This document shows positions 1 to 9,002 of a DNA stretch of 45,606 nt, one piece after another (position 1 is the stretch's first letter; each line of letters begins with the position of its first letter). Below the pieces are notes generated by a model. The model had not been told where the DNA came from. It worked only from the letters and a program-made list of their open reading frames with translations, and searched no databases. The stretch lies in assembly GCA_022360105.1 (NCBI GenBank), contig JAKSDL010000730.1, forward strand, positions 1 to 45,606, given 5' to 3'. Source of the DNA: Pseudomonadota bacterium (GTDB lineage Bacteria > SAR324 > XYD2-FULL-50-16 > JAHJRI01). Made by a program: the position numbers and the translations under genes.

Positions 1-1
1 A

Positions 2-1816
2 CAAAAGGTAAACCAGGATATGCAGCTCATTACCCAGCATTATCTGGTTAACGGCTATATCAAAGTTAAAATCGATAAACCAAAAGTAGTACTCATCAGA
101 AACCCGGACTATTCAAGAGTCGTCGTGGATATCAATATCACGGAAGGAGATCAGTATTTTGTTGGTGATGTTGACATCCTGTCTGCTGATGGACATCCAT
201 TATTGTTTGATAAAACGGAAATGTTGGAGACATTGACATTACAAACCGATGAAATTTATAACCCTTTTAAACAAAATGGAGATCGCTTTAAAATCTCTGA
301 TTCTTATCTGGAACAGGGATATGCATTTCAAAGAGTTCGGGTCACCAACGATATAGACGATAAGACCAAAAAAGTTAATGTCACCTTTCATGTTACAAAA
401 GGAGAGAAAGCATACATTGGCAGAGTAGAGATTCAGGGCAACTACGAAACAATTGACAAGGTTGTCCGTCGTGAAATGGAAATCCATGACAACGAACTGT
501 ACAACGGTGTCAAACTAAGAGCGAGTCAAAGAAATATTTCCCGGCTTGGTTTTTTTAAAACAGGAACCGGTGTAAGAATGGAGAAAAGTGAGGGAGAAGA
601 AGCTTCTACATTGGATTACGACGTAGTGCTTGAAGAAGGGCAAACCGGCACCTTTAATGCCAGTGTTACTTATTCCGGAGAAACCGGATTCGCATTGATT
701 CTCAGTGTTGCAAAAAAGAATTTTCTTGGCACAGGAAGAACAATCAGTTTTTCCACTGAAGCAAAGGACCAGGGTGACAGCCGCTTTGATTTTGGGATTA
801 CAACTCCTTACTTCCTGGATACAAAATTCACCAACAGGTTTAGTGTATATTCCGTGTTTGAAAACGGAACATATTACGATACTCAATCCAATGGATTTAG
901 CGTGGGTATGAGCTATCCCATCTGGAAGGATTGGTCGCTATCCTCAACCTATTCATATCGAGAAGAAAACTACCAGGACATCTCCGATACCGGGGAGACT
1001 TTGTTGGATAATGCGACCAAAAACTCTTTTCGAACCCTTGGTGCCGGAGTGACCCGCAGCACCGTAGATCATCCCATGTTTCCTTCTGATGGCAGTGAAA
1101 TTTCCATGTATATGTCTCAAGTCGGTGGACCGTTGCTTGGAGGAAATACGGAATATCGAACCAGGAGCTTTAATTACAAGTATTTTAAACGGTTAAATGA
1201 ACAAGGTACTATCGTTTTCGGATTGAAATTTAACTGGTCCTACCTGGAACAATCCAATCCTGATAAGGAAATTCCAAACGGAAAGCGATACACCCTTGGC
1301 GGCGTCACCACTGTCAGAGGATTTGATTGGAATGAAATCGAAGGACCTTCCAGCGAACATGAACTGCCGGATGGATTTGATATTGAAGAAAAATATCCCT
1401 ATCAGGCTGACTACATGGCTGACAATGGTTTAACAGATCAGGCAGATTGTAATGCCGATCCTCTTTGTGCCGTATTACCTGTGGATAAGCATGAAACCAG
1501 GGAGTATTACGAAACCCATACAGGTGGGAATGAAAAAAGGCTTTTGAATTTGCAGATCTATTTTCCTCTAACCAGGGAAGGCCAAAACATCAAAGGCCTC
1601 ATTTTTTACGATGCAGGGAATGTTTGGGCTGAAGACAGGATGTACGAAATCACGGGACTGGAAAGAAATGACTGGTACTACAGGCAAAGCGTAGGGACTG
1701 GAGTTAACCTAATTACCCCAATGGGAGTCTTGCGCTTTGAATATGGATTTAAGCTAAATAAACTTGAGGGAGAGAGCCCCGGAAGATTTGATTTTCATAT
1801 TTCAGGGCTGTTTTAA
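2..1816 (+). CDS. bamA: BamA / Omp85 outer-membrane assembly protein, 5' truncated
   Basis: The reading frame is open to the window's left edge, so the gene starts upstream; the first in-frame ATG at 20 lies inside a POTRA domain. About 210 residues of POTRA repeats are visible, followed by a 16-stranded-type beta barrel. The BamA hallmark VRGF sits in barrel loop 6 (LGGVTTVRGFD), a FYDAGNVW strand follows, and the protein ends in aromatic Phe (HISGLF), the usual C-terminal targeting signal. Loop 6 carries a long acidic insertion with a Cys pair (DCNADPLC), resembling the disulfide loop of E. coli BamA. It inserts and folds outer-membrane beta-barrel proteins. It converges with ahcY across a hairpin at 1824-1866. 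Family assignment is near certain. Confidence 0.95.
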   Translation, partial: QKVNQDMQLITQHYLVNGYIKVKIDKPKVVLIRNPDYSRVVVDINITEGDQYFVGDVDILSADGHPLLFDKTEMLETLTLQTDEIYNPFKQNGDRFKISDSYLEQGYAFQRVRVTNDIDDKTKKVNVTFHVTKGEKAYIGRVEIQGNYETIDKVVRREMEIHDNELYNGVKLRASQRNISRLGFFKTGTGVRMEKSEGEEASTLDYDVVLEEGQTGTFNASVTYSGETGFALILSVAKKNFLGTGRTISFSTEAKDQGDSRFDFGITTPYFLDTKFTNRFSVYSVFENGTYYDTQSNGFSVGMSYPIWKDWSLSSTYSYREENYQDISDTGETLLDNATKNSFRTLGAGVTRSTVDHPMFPSDGSEISMYMSQVGGPLLGGNTEYRTRSFNYKYFKRLNEQGTIVFGLKFNWSYLEQSNPDKEIPNGKRYTLGGVTTVRGFDWNEIEGPSSEHELPDGFDIEEKYPYQADYMADNGLTDQADCNADPLCAVLPVDKHETREYYETHTGGNEKRLLNLQIYFPLTREGQNIKGLIFYDAGNVWAEDRMYEITGLERNDWYYRQSVGTGVNLITPMGVLRFEYGFKLNKLEGESPGRFDFHISGLF

Positions 1817-1823
1817 GCTAGAA

Positions 1824-1866
1824 AACCAAAAAAAGGAATCTTTTTTCAGGGTTCCCTTTTTTGGTT
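1824..1866. terminator. Hairpin between convergent bamA and ahcY, likely bidirectional terminator
   Basis: A 15-base arm at 1824-1838 pairs with 1852-1866 with one mismatch. The arms are A-rich on one side and T-rich on the other, so each strand ends in a U-rich run. It begins 8 bases after the bamA stop and ends 17 bases before the ahcY stop. Confidence 0.7.
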
Positions 1867-1882
1867 AAAGATCCATGAATCA

Positions 1883-3352
1883 TTAATATCGATAATGATC
1901 AGGTTTGTAAGGTCCTTCAACAGGATAGCCAATATAATCAGCTTGTTCTTGTGTTAACGTTGTCAATTTCACTCCCAACTGATCCAAATGTAAACGGGCA
2001 ACTTCTTCATCCAGTTTCTTAGGAAGCACATACACCTCGTTTTTGTATTTCCCTTTATTTTTATGCAGTTCCAATTGTGCCAGTACTTGATTGCTGAATG
2101 AGTTTGACATGACAAAACTTGGGTGACCTGTCGCACAGCCAAGATTTAACAGCCTGCCTTCAGCCAGGATCATCACACTATGTCCATCCGGGAACTTCCA
2201 TTCATCGTATTGCGGCTTAATATTGATCTTTTCGATGCCTGGAAAATCTTTTAGTCCGGCCATATCGATTTCGTTATCAAAATGCCCAATGTTTCCAACA
2301 ATGGCCTTGTCTTTCATCTTCGCCATATGATCAATGGTGATGACGTTAAAGTTCCCGGTTGTTGTGATAAAGATATCGGCAATATCAACCACATCCTCAA
2401 CAGTCTTAACTTCATAACCTTCCATCGCTGCCTGTAAAGCGCAAATAGGATCAATCTCGGTGACAATTACTCTACAGCCCTGGCCTCGAAGAGCCTGGGC
2501 AGAACCTTTTCCCACTTCTCCGAACCCACAGACAACAGCTACCTTTCCGCCCATCATCACATCGGTAGCCCTGCAGATCCCATCTGTGAGTGAGTGACGA
2601 CAGCCATAAATATTATCAAATTTACTTTTGGTTACGGAATCGTTGACATTAAATGCTGGAAACAATAATTCACCTTTGGATTGCATTGCATACAATCGTG
2701 CAACACCGGTAGTGGTTTCCTCGCTGACTCCGATGATGTTTTCTGCGACTTTCGTCCAGCGCTTCGGATCTTTATCTAATTCTTTTCTCAACAAATCGAG
2801 GATCACACCCCATTCTTCCGCATCATTGTCAGGATCAAAATCAGGAACTTTGCCGGCTGCTTCATACTCTTTACCTTTGTGAACCAGAAGCGTGGCATCC
2901 CCCCCATCATCGACAATCAAGTCCGGTCCCGAACCATCTGGCCATTTCAAAGCTTGTTCGGTGCACCACCAGTATTCCTCCAGGGTTTCTCCTTTCCAGG
3001 CAAAGACCGGTGTCCCTTTTGGATTTTCTGGGGTTCCATCAGGACCTACTACCACTGCAGCTGCTGCATGATCCTGGGTGGAAAATATATTGCAGCTTAC
3101 CCAGCGAACATCGGCTCCCAATGCCACCAATGTTTCGATCAAAACTGCTGTTTGAATCGTCATATGCAGGCTGCCCATTATCTTCGCGCCGTTTAACGGT
3201 TTTTCTGCAGCATATCGTTCTCTGATGGCCATCAATCCCGGCATCTCTTGTTCGGCCAGTCGCATTTCTTTACGACCGAATTCGGCTTCATTGACATCAG
3301 CAATTTTAAATGCTGGTCTTTCTTGGTCTGTGGAGACAAGAATCTGATTCAT
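1883..3352 (-). CDS. ahcY: Adenosylhomocysteinase (S-adenosylhomocysteine hydrolase)
   Basis: This cytosolic NAD-dependent enzyme splits S-adenosylhomocysteine into adenosine and homocysteine, closing the methylation cycle. The 489-residue protein has the substrate-domain motifs near its N-terminus ([15 protein letters not shown]), the NAD-binding glycine motif [11 protein letters not shown], and the conserved C-terminal tail ending YKPDHYRY, whose Lys and Tyr reach the neighbouring subunit's cofactor. It is longer than the shortest bacterial forms because it carries the roughly 40-residue insertion (around [14 protein letters not shown]) known from plant, mycobacterial and many proteobacterial enzymes. 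ATG at 3352 is preceded by a weak AAGG. It lies 101 bases after ispH on the same strand. I saw no SAH riboswitch in that gap. Confidence 0.97.
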   Translation of the reverse strand: MNQILVSTDQERPAFKIADVNEAEFGRKEMRLAEQEMPGLMAIRERYAAEKPLNGAKIMGSLHMTIQTAVLIETLVALGADVRWVSCNIFSTQDHAAAAVVVGPDGTPENPKGTPVFAWKGETLEEYWWCTEQALKWPDGSGPDLIVDDGGDATLLVHKGKEYEAAGKVPDFDPDNDAEEWGVILDLLRKELDKDPKRWTKVAENIIGVSEETTTGVARLYAMQSKGELLFPAFNVNDSVTKSKFDNIYGCRHSLTDGICRATDVMMGGKVAVVCGFGEVGKGSAQALRGQGCRVIVTEIDPICALQAAMEGYEVKTVEDVVDIADIFITTTGNFNVITIDHMAKMKDKAIVGNIGHFDNEIDMAGLKDFPGIEKINIKPQYDEWKFPDGHSVMILAEGRLLNLGCATGHPSFVMSNSFSNQVLAQLELHKNKGKYKNEVYVLPKKLDEEVARLHLDQLGVKLTTLTQEQADYIGYPVEGPYKPDHYRY

Positions 3353-3453
3353 TTTAATACCTTATTTAATTATTATAGTTAGTTACAAACAAAATCATAA
3401 AGTCGGTGTTAAACTCAAAGTATACGTTTGAAGAAAGTTTTTGTCACCCATGG

Positions 3454-4272
3454 TCATGTAAATTCCCTAATTTTACCACAAATTTCTTCAACGATCCAAT
3501 CCGATGTGGAAGCCCCCGATGTTATTCCAATTTCTTTCTTGTTCTCAAACCATTCCTTTTCAAGCTGGTCGGCAGTTTCGATGTGATAACTCTCTACGTA
3601 GGCACTGGTAATTTCTTTCAGTTTCTTTGTATTGGAAGAATGATAACCACCCACAACGATCATAATATCAACCTGCTGTGCCAGTGACGCGGCTGCTTCC
3701 TGACGTTTTTTGGTCGGTGAGCAGGTTGTATTTCTGATCTTTGCTTCCCGTACTCTGCTTTCTATTTGTAAGGCAAGTTTATGGAATTTCTCCTCTGAAA
3801 ATGTACTTTGGCAGATAATCCCAACCTTATCCGGGAAAGTGGCAGATTCTATATCGCCTTCATCTTTGACAATGACTGGCTGATGCATTCTGGAAGCGAT
3901 TCCCTTAACCTCTACATGATCTTTATCACCAATAATAACAATATGAAAGCCTTGTTGTTCAAGGCTTTCACCCACATTATAAATTTTGCTAACCAAAGGG
4001 CAGGTAGTGTCAACAATATCAAGTTTAAGCTCTTCAAACGTTTTGAGGTTTTCGATTGTCGTTCCATGAGCAGTAATTACAACCGGGCGTTTTTCATTTC
4101 CTGTAACCTCATGAATGATCTGTTTTCCTCTTTTTTCCAGTTGGCTTACGACTTGTTTGTTATGAATCAAATCCCCAAAAATGTAGACTTCGTCATACTG
4201 CTCAACTATATCCAGGGCTCTTCTGACTCCCCAACAAAATCCCTGGTCATCCGCAACTATTATATTCTTCAT
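3454..4272 (-). CDS. ispH: 4-hydroxy-3-methylbut-2-enyl diphosphate reductase (IspH/LytB)
   Basis: IspH is the last enzyme of the MEP isoprenoid pathway, an iron-sulfur protein reducing HMBPP to IPP and DMAPP. All three cluster-binding cysteines are visible in QGFCWGV, DTTCPLV and NTTCSPT, with substrate histidines in DLIHNKQ, ITAHGT and KDHVEV; the Glu of the last motif is the proton donor. The segment after the third Cys (SPTKKRQ) differs from the common (Y/D)AT(T/Q)xRQ version, so this is a divergent IspH. ATG at 4272 gives the family's typical N-terminus (MKNIIVADDQGFC). An in-frame ATG at 4287 would add five residues; neither has a clear ribosome site. It is divergent from secA. Confidence 0.95.
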   Translation of the reverse strand: MKNIIVADDQGFCWGVRRALDIVEQYDEVYIFGDLIHNKQVVSQLEKRGKQIIHEVTGNEKRPVVITAHGTTIENLKTFEELKLDIVDTTCPLVSKIYNVGESLEQQGFHIVIIGDKDHVEVKGIASRMHQPVIVKDEGDIESATFPDKVGIICQSTFSEEKFHKLALQIESRVREAKIRNTTCSPTKKRQEAAASLAQQVDIMIVVGGYHSSNTKKLKEITSAYVESYHIETADQLEKEWFENKKEIGITSGASTSDWIVEEICGKIREFT

Positions 4273-4591
4273 CTTTGATTCGGTCATTGGCCATTAATAG
4301 ATTGACATAATTCGTGATATTCCAGGTTTGAGAGATCTTTGCGCTTTATGGTCAAACAGCAGGTTCAAATCCAATTTCCCTCCAGGAATATCCGTTTCAT
4401 AATTATGATATGAGGGAAGAAATCCTTTTCATCAATTTAAAGCAAAAAAGATCGTCTTCATCAGTAAAATGGCAATATTTTAATCCTGCAATTACAATGA
4501 AAAATACCTTTGCCAGCTCAATGAAGCCAGATAAAACAGCATCAGCGGGAACAAATTGATCGGATAAATTTTTCAGCTAATTTACCAACCC

Positions 4592-4619
4592 TTGAAATTT
4601 AATATTTACTTTTTATATT
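4592..4619 (+). promoter_or_regulatory. Candidate sigma-70-type promoter for secA
   Basis: TTGAAA at 4592-4597 and TATATT at 4614-4619 are separated by 16 bases, 150 bases upstream of the secA start. The region is very AT-rich, so chance matches are likely. Confidence 0.35.
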
Positions 4620-4627
4620 ACAATAGG

Positions 4628-4641
4628 ATAGCTCCAGCTAT
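4628..4641. repeat. Short dyad ATAGCT-CC-AGCTAT downstream of candidate secA promoter
   Basis: Six-base arms at 4628-4633 and 4636-4641 are separated by CC. The site lies just after the candidate -10 box and could be an operator. This is inference only. Confidence 0.3.
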
Positions 4642-4768
4642 AGATTTATTTTCCTAAAACTGCTATCGCTTAAAAGATATACAAAAAACCGAACGACTGT
4701 TTAGTAACATCCATCACTTAGCAAATCTACAAATCTCAAATCCCATTGACTCACACCAGAAATAAACA

Positions 4769-7441
4769 ATGCTAAATTATCTAAAAAACAAAATTGTCGG
4801 TTCTTTTAGTGATCGTGAACTCAAAAAATACAGACCATTACTCAACAAAATAAACAACCTGGAAGATAGTATAAAAGGTCTAACCCAAGCTCAATGCCTG
4901 GCAAAAGTTGAGGACTTAAAATCAAAGGTTCAAAATGGTACCGATTTAGATGAAGTGTTGCCTGAAGCATTTGCCCTGGTTCGAAAGGCGGCTCAAGAAA
5001 CTTTAGGGGAGCGACATTACGACGTCCAGATTTTAGGTGGAATCTCCCTGCACAAAGGTGAAATTGCTGAAATGAAAACGGGGGAAGGAAAAACCCTGAC
5101 AGCAACGCTGCCCCTTTTTCTGAATGCATTGACTGGTAAAGGTGTTCACTTGGTTACGGTAAATGATTACCTGGCAGAAAGAGATGCCAATTGGATGGGG
5201 AAAGTTTATGACTACCTTGGGATGAAGGTAGGGGTAATCAAACATGGTCTGAATGATGATGAACGGAGAGAAGCATATGGATCTGATATCACGTACGGGA
5301 CCAATAATGAATTCGGATTTGATTATCTGCGTGATAACATGAAGTTCGACCTCCAGGATTACGTTCAACGCGAGCATCACTATGCCATTGTTGATGAGGT
5401 GGATAGTATCCTGGTCGATGAGGCTCGAACTCCCTTAATAATTTCAGGGCCGGCACAAGCATCCACAGAATTGTATCATCAGGTCGATAGGGAGATGTAT
5501 GGATTAACACGTGAATGGCGCGTTGTTGATAATGCTGAACCTGAAATGATAGCAAAACACAAAGAGATTGAAGTTGGTGAAGTAAAAAGTTTTTTAAGGG
5601 AATTGGAAGATTTGACCACTATTATTCCGGGCGATTTTACGTTGGAAGAGAAATCCAGAAACATTCAACTTTCCGAAAGAGGAGTCGAAAAGATGCAAAC
5701 CAGGCTGGCAGGTTTGCTAAAAACACCCAATCTGTTCGACTTTGAAAACATCAACATCCTTCATCATGTCAACCAGGCTTTAAAAGCTCACTATGTATTT
5801 AAACGGGATATCGACTATGTGGTGCAAAATGGCAAGGTTTTGATCGTTGACGAATTCACAGGCCGGATGATGGAGGGAAGACGTTTCAGCGACGGTCTTC
5901 ACCAGGCCCTGGAAGCTAAAGAGAGGGTTAAAATAGAAAAGGAAAACCAGACCCTGGCTTCCATTACTTTTCAGAACTATTTTAGAAAATATGGAAAGCT
6001 CGCCGGAATGACCGGTACCGCCGAGACTGAAAAAGATGAATTTATGAAGATATACAACCTCGGCGTTATTGTTGTTCCTACAAACAAGGATATGATCCGT
6101 AAGGACCAACCTGATACAATCTACAAAACAGCTGATGCTAAATACCGGGCTATATTGAACCAGATCAAAACACTTTATCAAAAGAAGCAGCCTGTACTGG
6201 TGGGAACAGCATCCATCGAAAGCTCTGAGCGATTGAGTCGAATGCTCACCAAAAATAAAATTGAGCATAAAGTTCTCAACGCAAAATTTCATGAACAAGA
6301 AGCTGAAATCATTGCCAAAGCTGGAGAACCTGGTGCCGTCACTATCGCAACCAACATGGCCGGTAGGGGAACGGATATTAAATTGGGTAATGGTGTAAAA
6401 GATGTTGGAGGGCTTTACATTCTGGGAACAGAAAGAAATGAATCACGCAGGGTTGACAATCAGCTGCGTGGACGATCGGGGCGCCAGGGTGATCCAGGCG
6501 AAAGTCGCTATTTCCTTTCTCTTGAAGACGATTTGCTGAGAATATTTGGTGGTGAACGGATTGCCAATCTGATGAGTAAACTGAAAATTGATGAAGATGA
6601 ATCCATTGAACACATTCTGATTTCACGAGCTATTGAGAACTCCCAGAAAAAAGTGGAAGCGCATAACTTTGAAATCAGAAAGCATTTACTGGAATACGAT
6701 GATGTAATGAACCGCCAGAGAGAAATTATCTACAGGCAACGTCGTGGTATTCTGGGTGAACATGCAGAAGATGTATTTTTGGATTTGCTGGATGATGCCA
6801 TTGAAAAACTGATGGAGCAATACTGCAGCGAAAAATATATCGATCAATGGGATCTTGAAGGTTTGCAGGGTGAACTTCATACCCGTTTCAAAGTAAAGTC
6901 TTCATCGGAAATTGATAAGCATACTGCAACCCGGGAATTGCTGCATCAATGGGTTTTAAAGCTTGCCGAGGAACGATATCAGCAAAAAACCAAAGAATTC
7001 GGTGAGTTCAAAGACATAGTTCTGCGCCAGATATTGTTGGAGATCACGGATAATATGTGGAAGGATCATTTGCTCTCCATGGATCATCTGAAAGAAGGAA
7101 TCAGCATGCGCGGTTACGCACAGAAGAACCCCCTGAACGAATATAAAAAAGAAGGTTATGAACTGTTTGCCGATTTAATGGAGCGCATCAGCGAAGAAAC
7201 TGTTAAAGCTCTATTCAGCATCAGTATTGTCTCCGAACCTCCAACCGAAATTGCTCGAAAAAAGCAAGAAATGGAAATGATTCATGGCGAGGTAGACAGA
7301 CCCCAAGCCAAAGAAGCTCCCAAACAGGCTCCTGTTAGAAAAGCAAGAATTCCCGGGCGGAATGAACTGTGTTATTGCGGAAGTGGTAAAAAGTACAAAA
7401 ACTGCCATTTAAAAACAGACCAGGCCAAAGCAGCAGTTTAA
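4769..7441 (+). CDS. secA: Preprotein translocase ATPase SecA
   Basis: SecA drives protein export through SecYEG. The 890-residue length matches the full bacterial protein. Visible are Walker A MKTGEGKT (residues 102-109), the DEAD-type Walker B in IVDEVDSIL followed by DEARTPLIISG, the TGTAETE and GTDIKLG helicase motifs and the QLRGRSGRQGDPG arginine-finger region. The C-terminal zinc-binding SEC-C tail (CYCGSGKKYKNCH) normally binds SecB and phospholipids. ATG at 4769 gives a normal N-terminus but lacks a Shine-Dalgarno sequence. The stop codon overlaps the next gene's start by one base (TAATG), implying translational coupling. Confidence 0.98.
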   Translation: MLNYLKNKIVGSFSDRELKKYRPLLNKINNLEDSIKGLTQAQCLAKVEDLKSKVQNGTDLDEVLPEAFALVRKAAQETLGERHYDVQILGGISLHKGEIAEMKTGEGKTLTATLPLFLNALTGKGVHLVTVNDYLAERDANWMGKVYDYLGMKVGVIKHGLNDDERREAYGSDITYGTNNEFGFDYLRDNMKFDLQDYVQREHHYAIVDEVDSILVDEARTPLIISGPAQASTELYHQVDREMYGLTREWRVVDNAEPEMIAKHKEIEVGEVKSFLRELEDLTTIIPGDFTLEEKSRNIQLSERGVEKMQTRLAGLLKTPNLFDFENINILHHVNQALKAHYVFKRDIDYVVQNGKVLIVDEFTGRMMEGRRFSDGLHQALEAKERVKIEKENQTLASITFQNYFRKYGKLAGMTGTAETEKDEFMKIYNLGVIVVPTNKDMIRKDQPDTIYKTADAKYRAILNQIKTLYQKKQPVLVGTASIESSERLSRMLTKNKIEHKVLNAKFHEQEAEIIAKAGEPGAVTIATNMAGRGTDIKLGNGVKDVGGLYILGTERNESRRVDNQLRGRSGRQGDPGESRYFLSLEDDLLRIFGGERIANLMSKLKIDEDESIEHILISRAIENSQKKVEAHNFEIRKHLLEYDDVMNRQREIIYRQRRGILGEHAEDVFLDLLDDAIEKLMEQYCSEKYIDQWDLEGLQGELHTRFKVKSSSEIDKHTATRELLHQWVLKLAEERYQQKTKEFGEFKDIVLRQILLEITDNMWKDHLLSMDHLKEGISMRGYAQKNPLNEYKKEGYELFADLMERISEETVKALFSISIVSEPPTEIARKKQEMEMIHGEVDRPQAKEAPKQAPVRKARIPGRNELCYCGSGKKYKNCHLKTDQAKAAV

Positions 7442-8781
7442 TGCTGCTGAGCAAGAAAACTCCCTCTAAATCTGATGAATTTATGAGTGACACTTTGGGT
7501 AGTTCAAAAGCAGAAAGGGTCCGTTCATTCTTTCTTTATGTTTTAATGCTGTCTATCCCCTTCAGTATTGCAGGAGACGATTTTGCTATAATTGGCTTGT
7601 ATTTGGTCACTATCTTTCTGCTGATTACCAAAAAGGAAGAATGGATCTCATTGAAGATCCAGTATGGGGTAATTATTTTATTTCTTGGAGCTTTGGTCGC
7701 TACGATCGCTTCAGCCGAGCCCTTATCCGGTTTTAAATACTTTCGGGCTTTCTGGCGATATGGTCTGCCTTTTTTAGTGTTTTTAGCACTTAGAAAAAGA
7801 CAGATACACCCGTATTTGAGGGTTCTGGCTATCGTTTCCATCATTATTGCTATTTATGCCTGCATCCAGTCTTTTACAGGTATGGATTTTCTCCGCTCCG
7901 AGAATCTGCAAGGCAGCTACAGACCATACGGAAAACTTTGGAATGCTGTTGGTGCTTTTTCTCATCATCTGACCTATGGTGGGGTGTCCCTGGTTTTATT
8001 TACCTTATTTGCCCCGGCAGTTTTCGAAACAACCTTAAAAAGGTCTGACAGACTATTATACGCTTTTGGAGCCCTGTGCAATTTAACAGGTCTGGTTTTT
8101 ACTTTGGGGCGAAGCGTCTGGCTTGGTGCAATTGCAGCAATTGTTGTCATGACGCTTATTACCCTGCAAAAAAAATCGTTAATTATAATCCTGATTTTAG
8201 TATCAATAGGATTTGGAGCCTATTCACTGGTGGATCCTGGTATCAAAAAACAGTTTTTCCAAAAGAACACCATTGGCAAACGAATTGAGAGTATAACAAG
8301 CATGCAAGCCAATCGGGACAGACTGATGATGTGGCAGGCTGCCGTGAACATGATCAAAGACAACCCAATTCTGGGACTTGGCCCTGAAAACGATTCTACG
8401 AAACAACCGTACTACGATAAGCTTTCAAAAGAAAAAAATCATCGATTCCAGCATCCGGCTTCAGTAGGTGTTCATAACATTTATTTGCAGACTTGGGTAG
8501 ATTTTGGATTAATCGGGATTATTGGTTATCTGTTCTGGTGGCTGGTACTTTTATTCGCAGTAATAAAAGCGATAAAATCGAAACTGCCAAACGTCAATGG
8601 ATCTAATGCTTGGCTGACAGGTCTTTTTGGTGGATTTATCGGAATAATGGTTGCCGGGGTCTTTGAAAACAATTTTAGAGATGGTGAAGTACAGACGGTG
8701 ATCTTCACTGCAATGGGCCTTGCAATGGCACTAATCCATCAGAAAAGATGTGCTACCCAGCCCCCTCTAGTAAGGAGATAA
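7441..8781 (+). CDS. O-antigen ligase / polymerase family membrane protein (WaaL/Wzy-type)
   Basis: The 446-residue protein has about ten to twelve hydrophobic segments and a large periplasmic loop. The loop holds the Wzy_C-family pattern NPILGLGPENDS followed by VHNIYLQTWVDFGLIG; the His-Asn and downstream glycines are the family signature. Members either ligate O-antigen to lipid A-core or polymerise surface glycans; sequence alone does not decide which. The N-terminal 25 residues are hydrophilic, and a downstream ATG at 7483 is an alternative start. The ATG at 7441 overlaps the secA stop. No glycosyltransferases lie beside it, so it is not in a classical polysaccharide locus. Confidence 0.85.
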   Translation: MLLSKKTPSKSDEFMSDTLGSSKAERVRSFFLYVLMLSIPFSIAGDDFAIIGLYLVTIFLLITKKEEWISLKIQYGVIILFLGALVATIASAEPLSGFKYFRAFWRYGLPFLVFLALRKRQIHPYLRVLAIVSIIIAIYACIQSFTGMDFLRSENLQGSYRPYGKLWNAVGAFSHHLTYGGVSLVLFTLFAPAVFETTLKRSDRLLYAFGALCNLTGLVFTLGRSVWLGAIAAIVVMTLITLQKKSLIIILILVSIGFGAYSLVDPGIKKQFFQKNTIGKRIESITSMQANRDRLMMWQAAVNMIKDNPILGLGPENDSTKQPYYDKLSKEKNHRFQHPASVGVHNIYLQTWVDFGLIGIIGYLFWWLVLLFAVIKAIKSKLPNVNGSNAWLTGLFGGFIGIMVAGVFENNFRDGEVQTVIFTAMGLAMALIHQKRCATQPPLVRR

Positions 8782-9002
8782 AGAAGCTACTTTGGTGTCA
8801 CTGGTTGTAATGCTATGAAAAGACACTGGATTTGCTAATAGTCTTGCATGATGACATATTGACGTGATTTGGGTAGGATGCAATTTTGGTTTTAAAATGG
8901 GATCTTGTGTCCTCCCAGGGAAGGAAAAAAACAAAGGCTTTGTATTAAAAATTTAAAAACGCCTTCTATTAGTATTGAAACACAATTCTTTTAATAATTA
9001 AT

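Larger units (their letters stand above)
4288..4768. other. Divergent intergenic region ispH/secA
   Basis: These 481 bases lie between two divergent genes and contain no convincing ORF. The sequence is AT-rich and must carry promoters for both. A candidate secA promoter and a short dyad lie at 4592-4641. A T-arm-like string near 4362 does not belong to a tRNA. Confidence 0.6.

Noticed and set aside
3353..3453. SAH riboswitch upstream of ahcY
   Set aside because: The gap is short, AT-rich and lacks the conserved G+C-rich core.
4355..4380. tRNA T-arm-like string GGTTCAAATCC
   Set aside because: The flanking bases do not pair as a five-base T stem and there is no acceptor stem or anticodon arm.
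5780..6298. 172-residue ORF antisense to secA
   Set aside because: Shadow of a strongly conserved gene, no independent coding signal.
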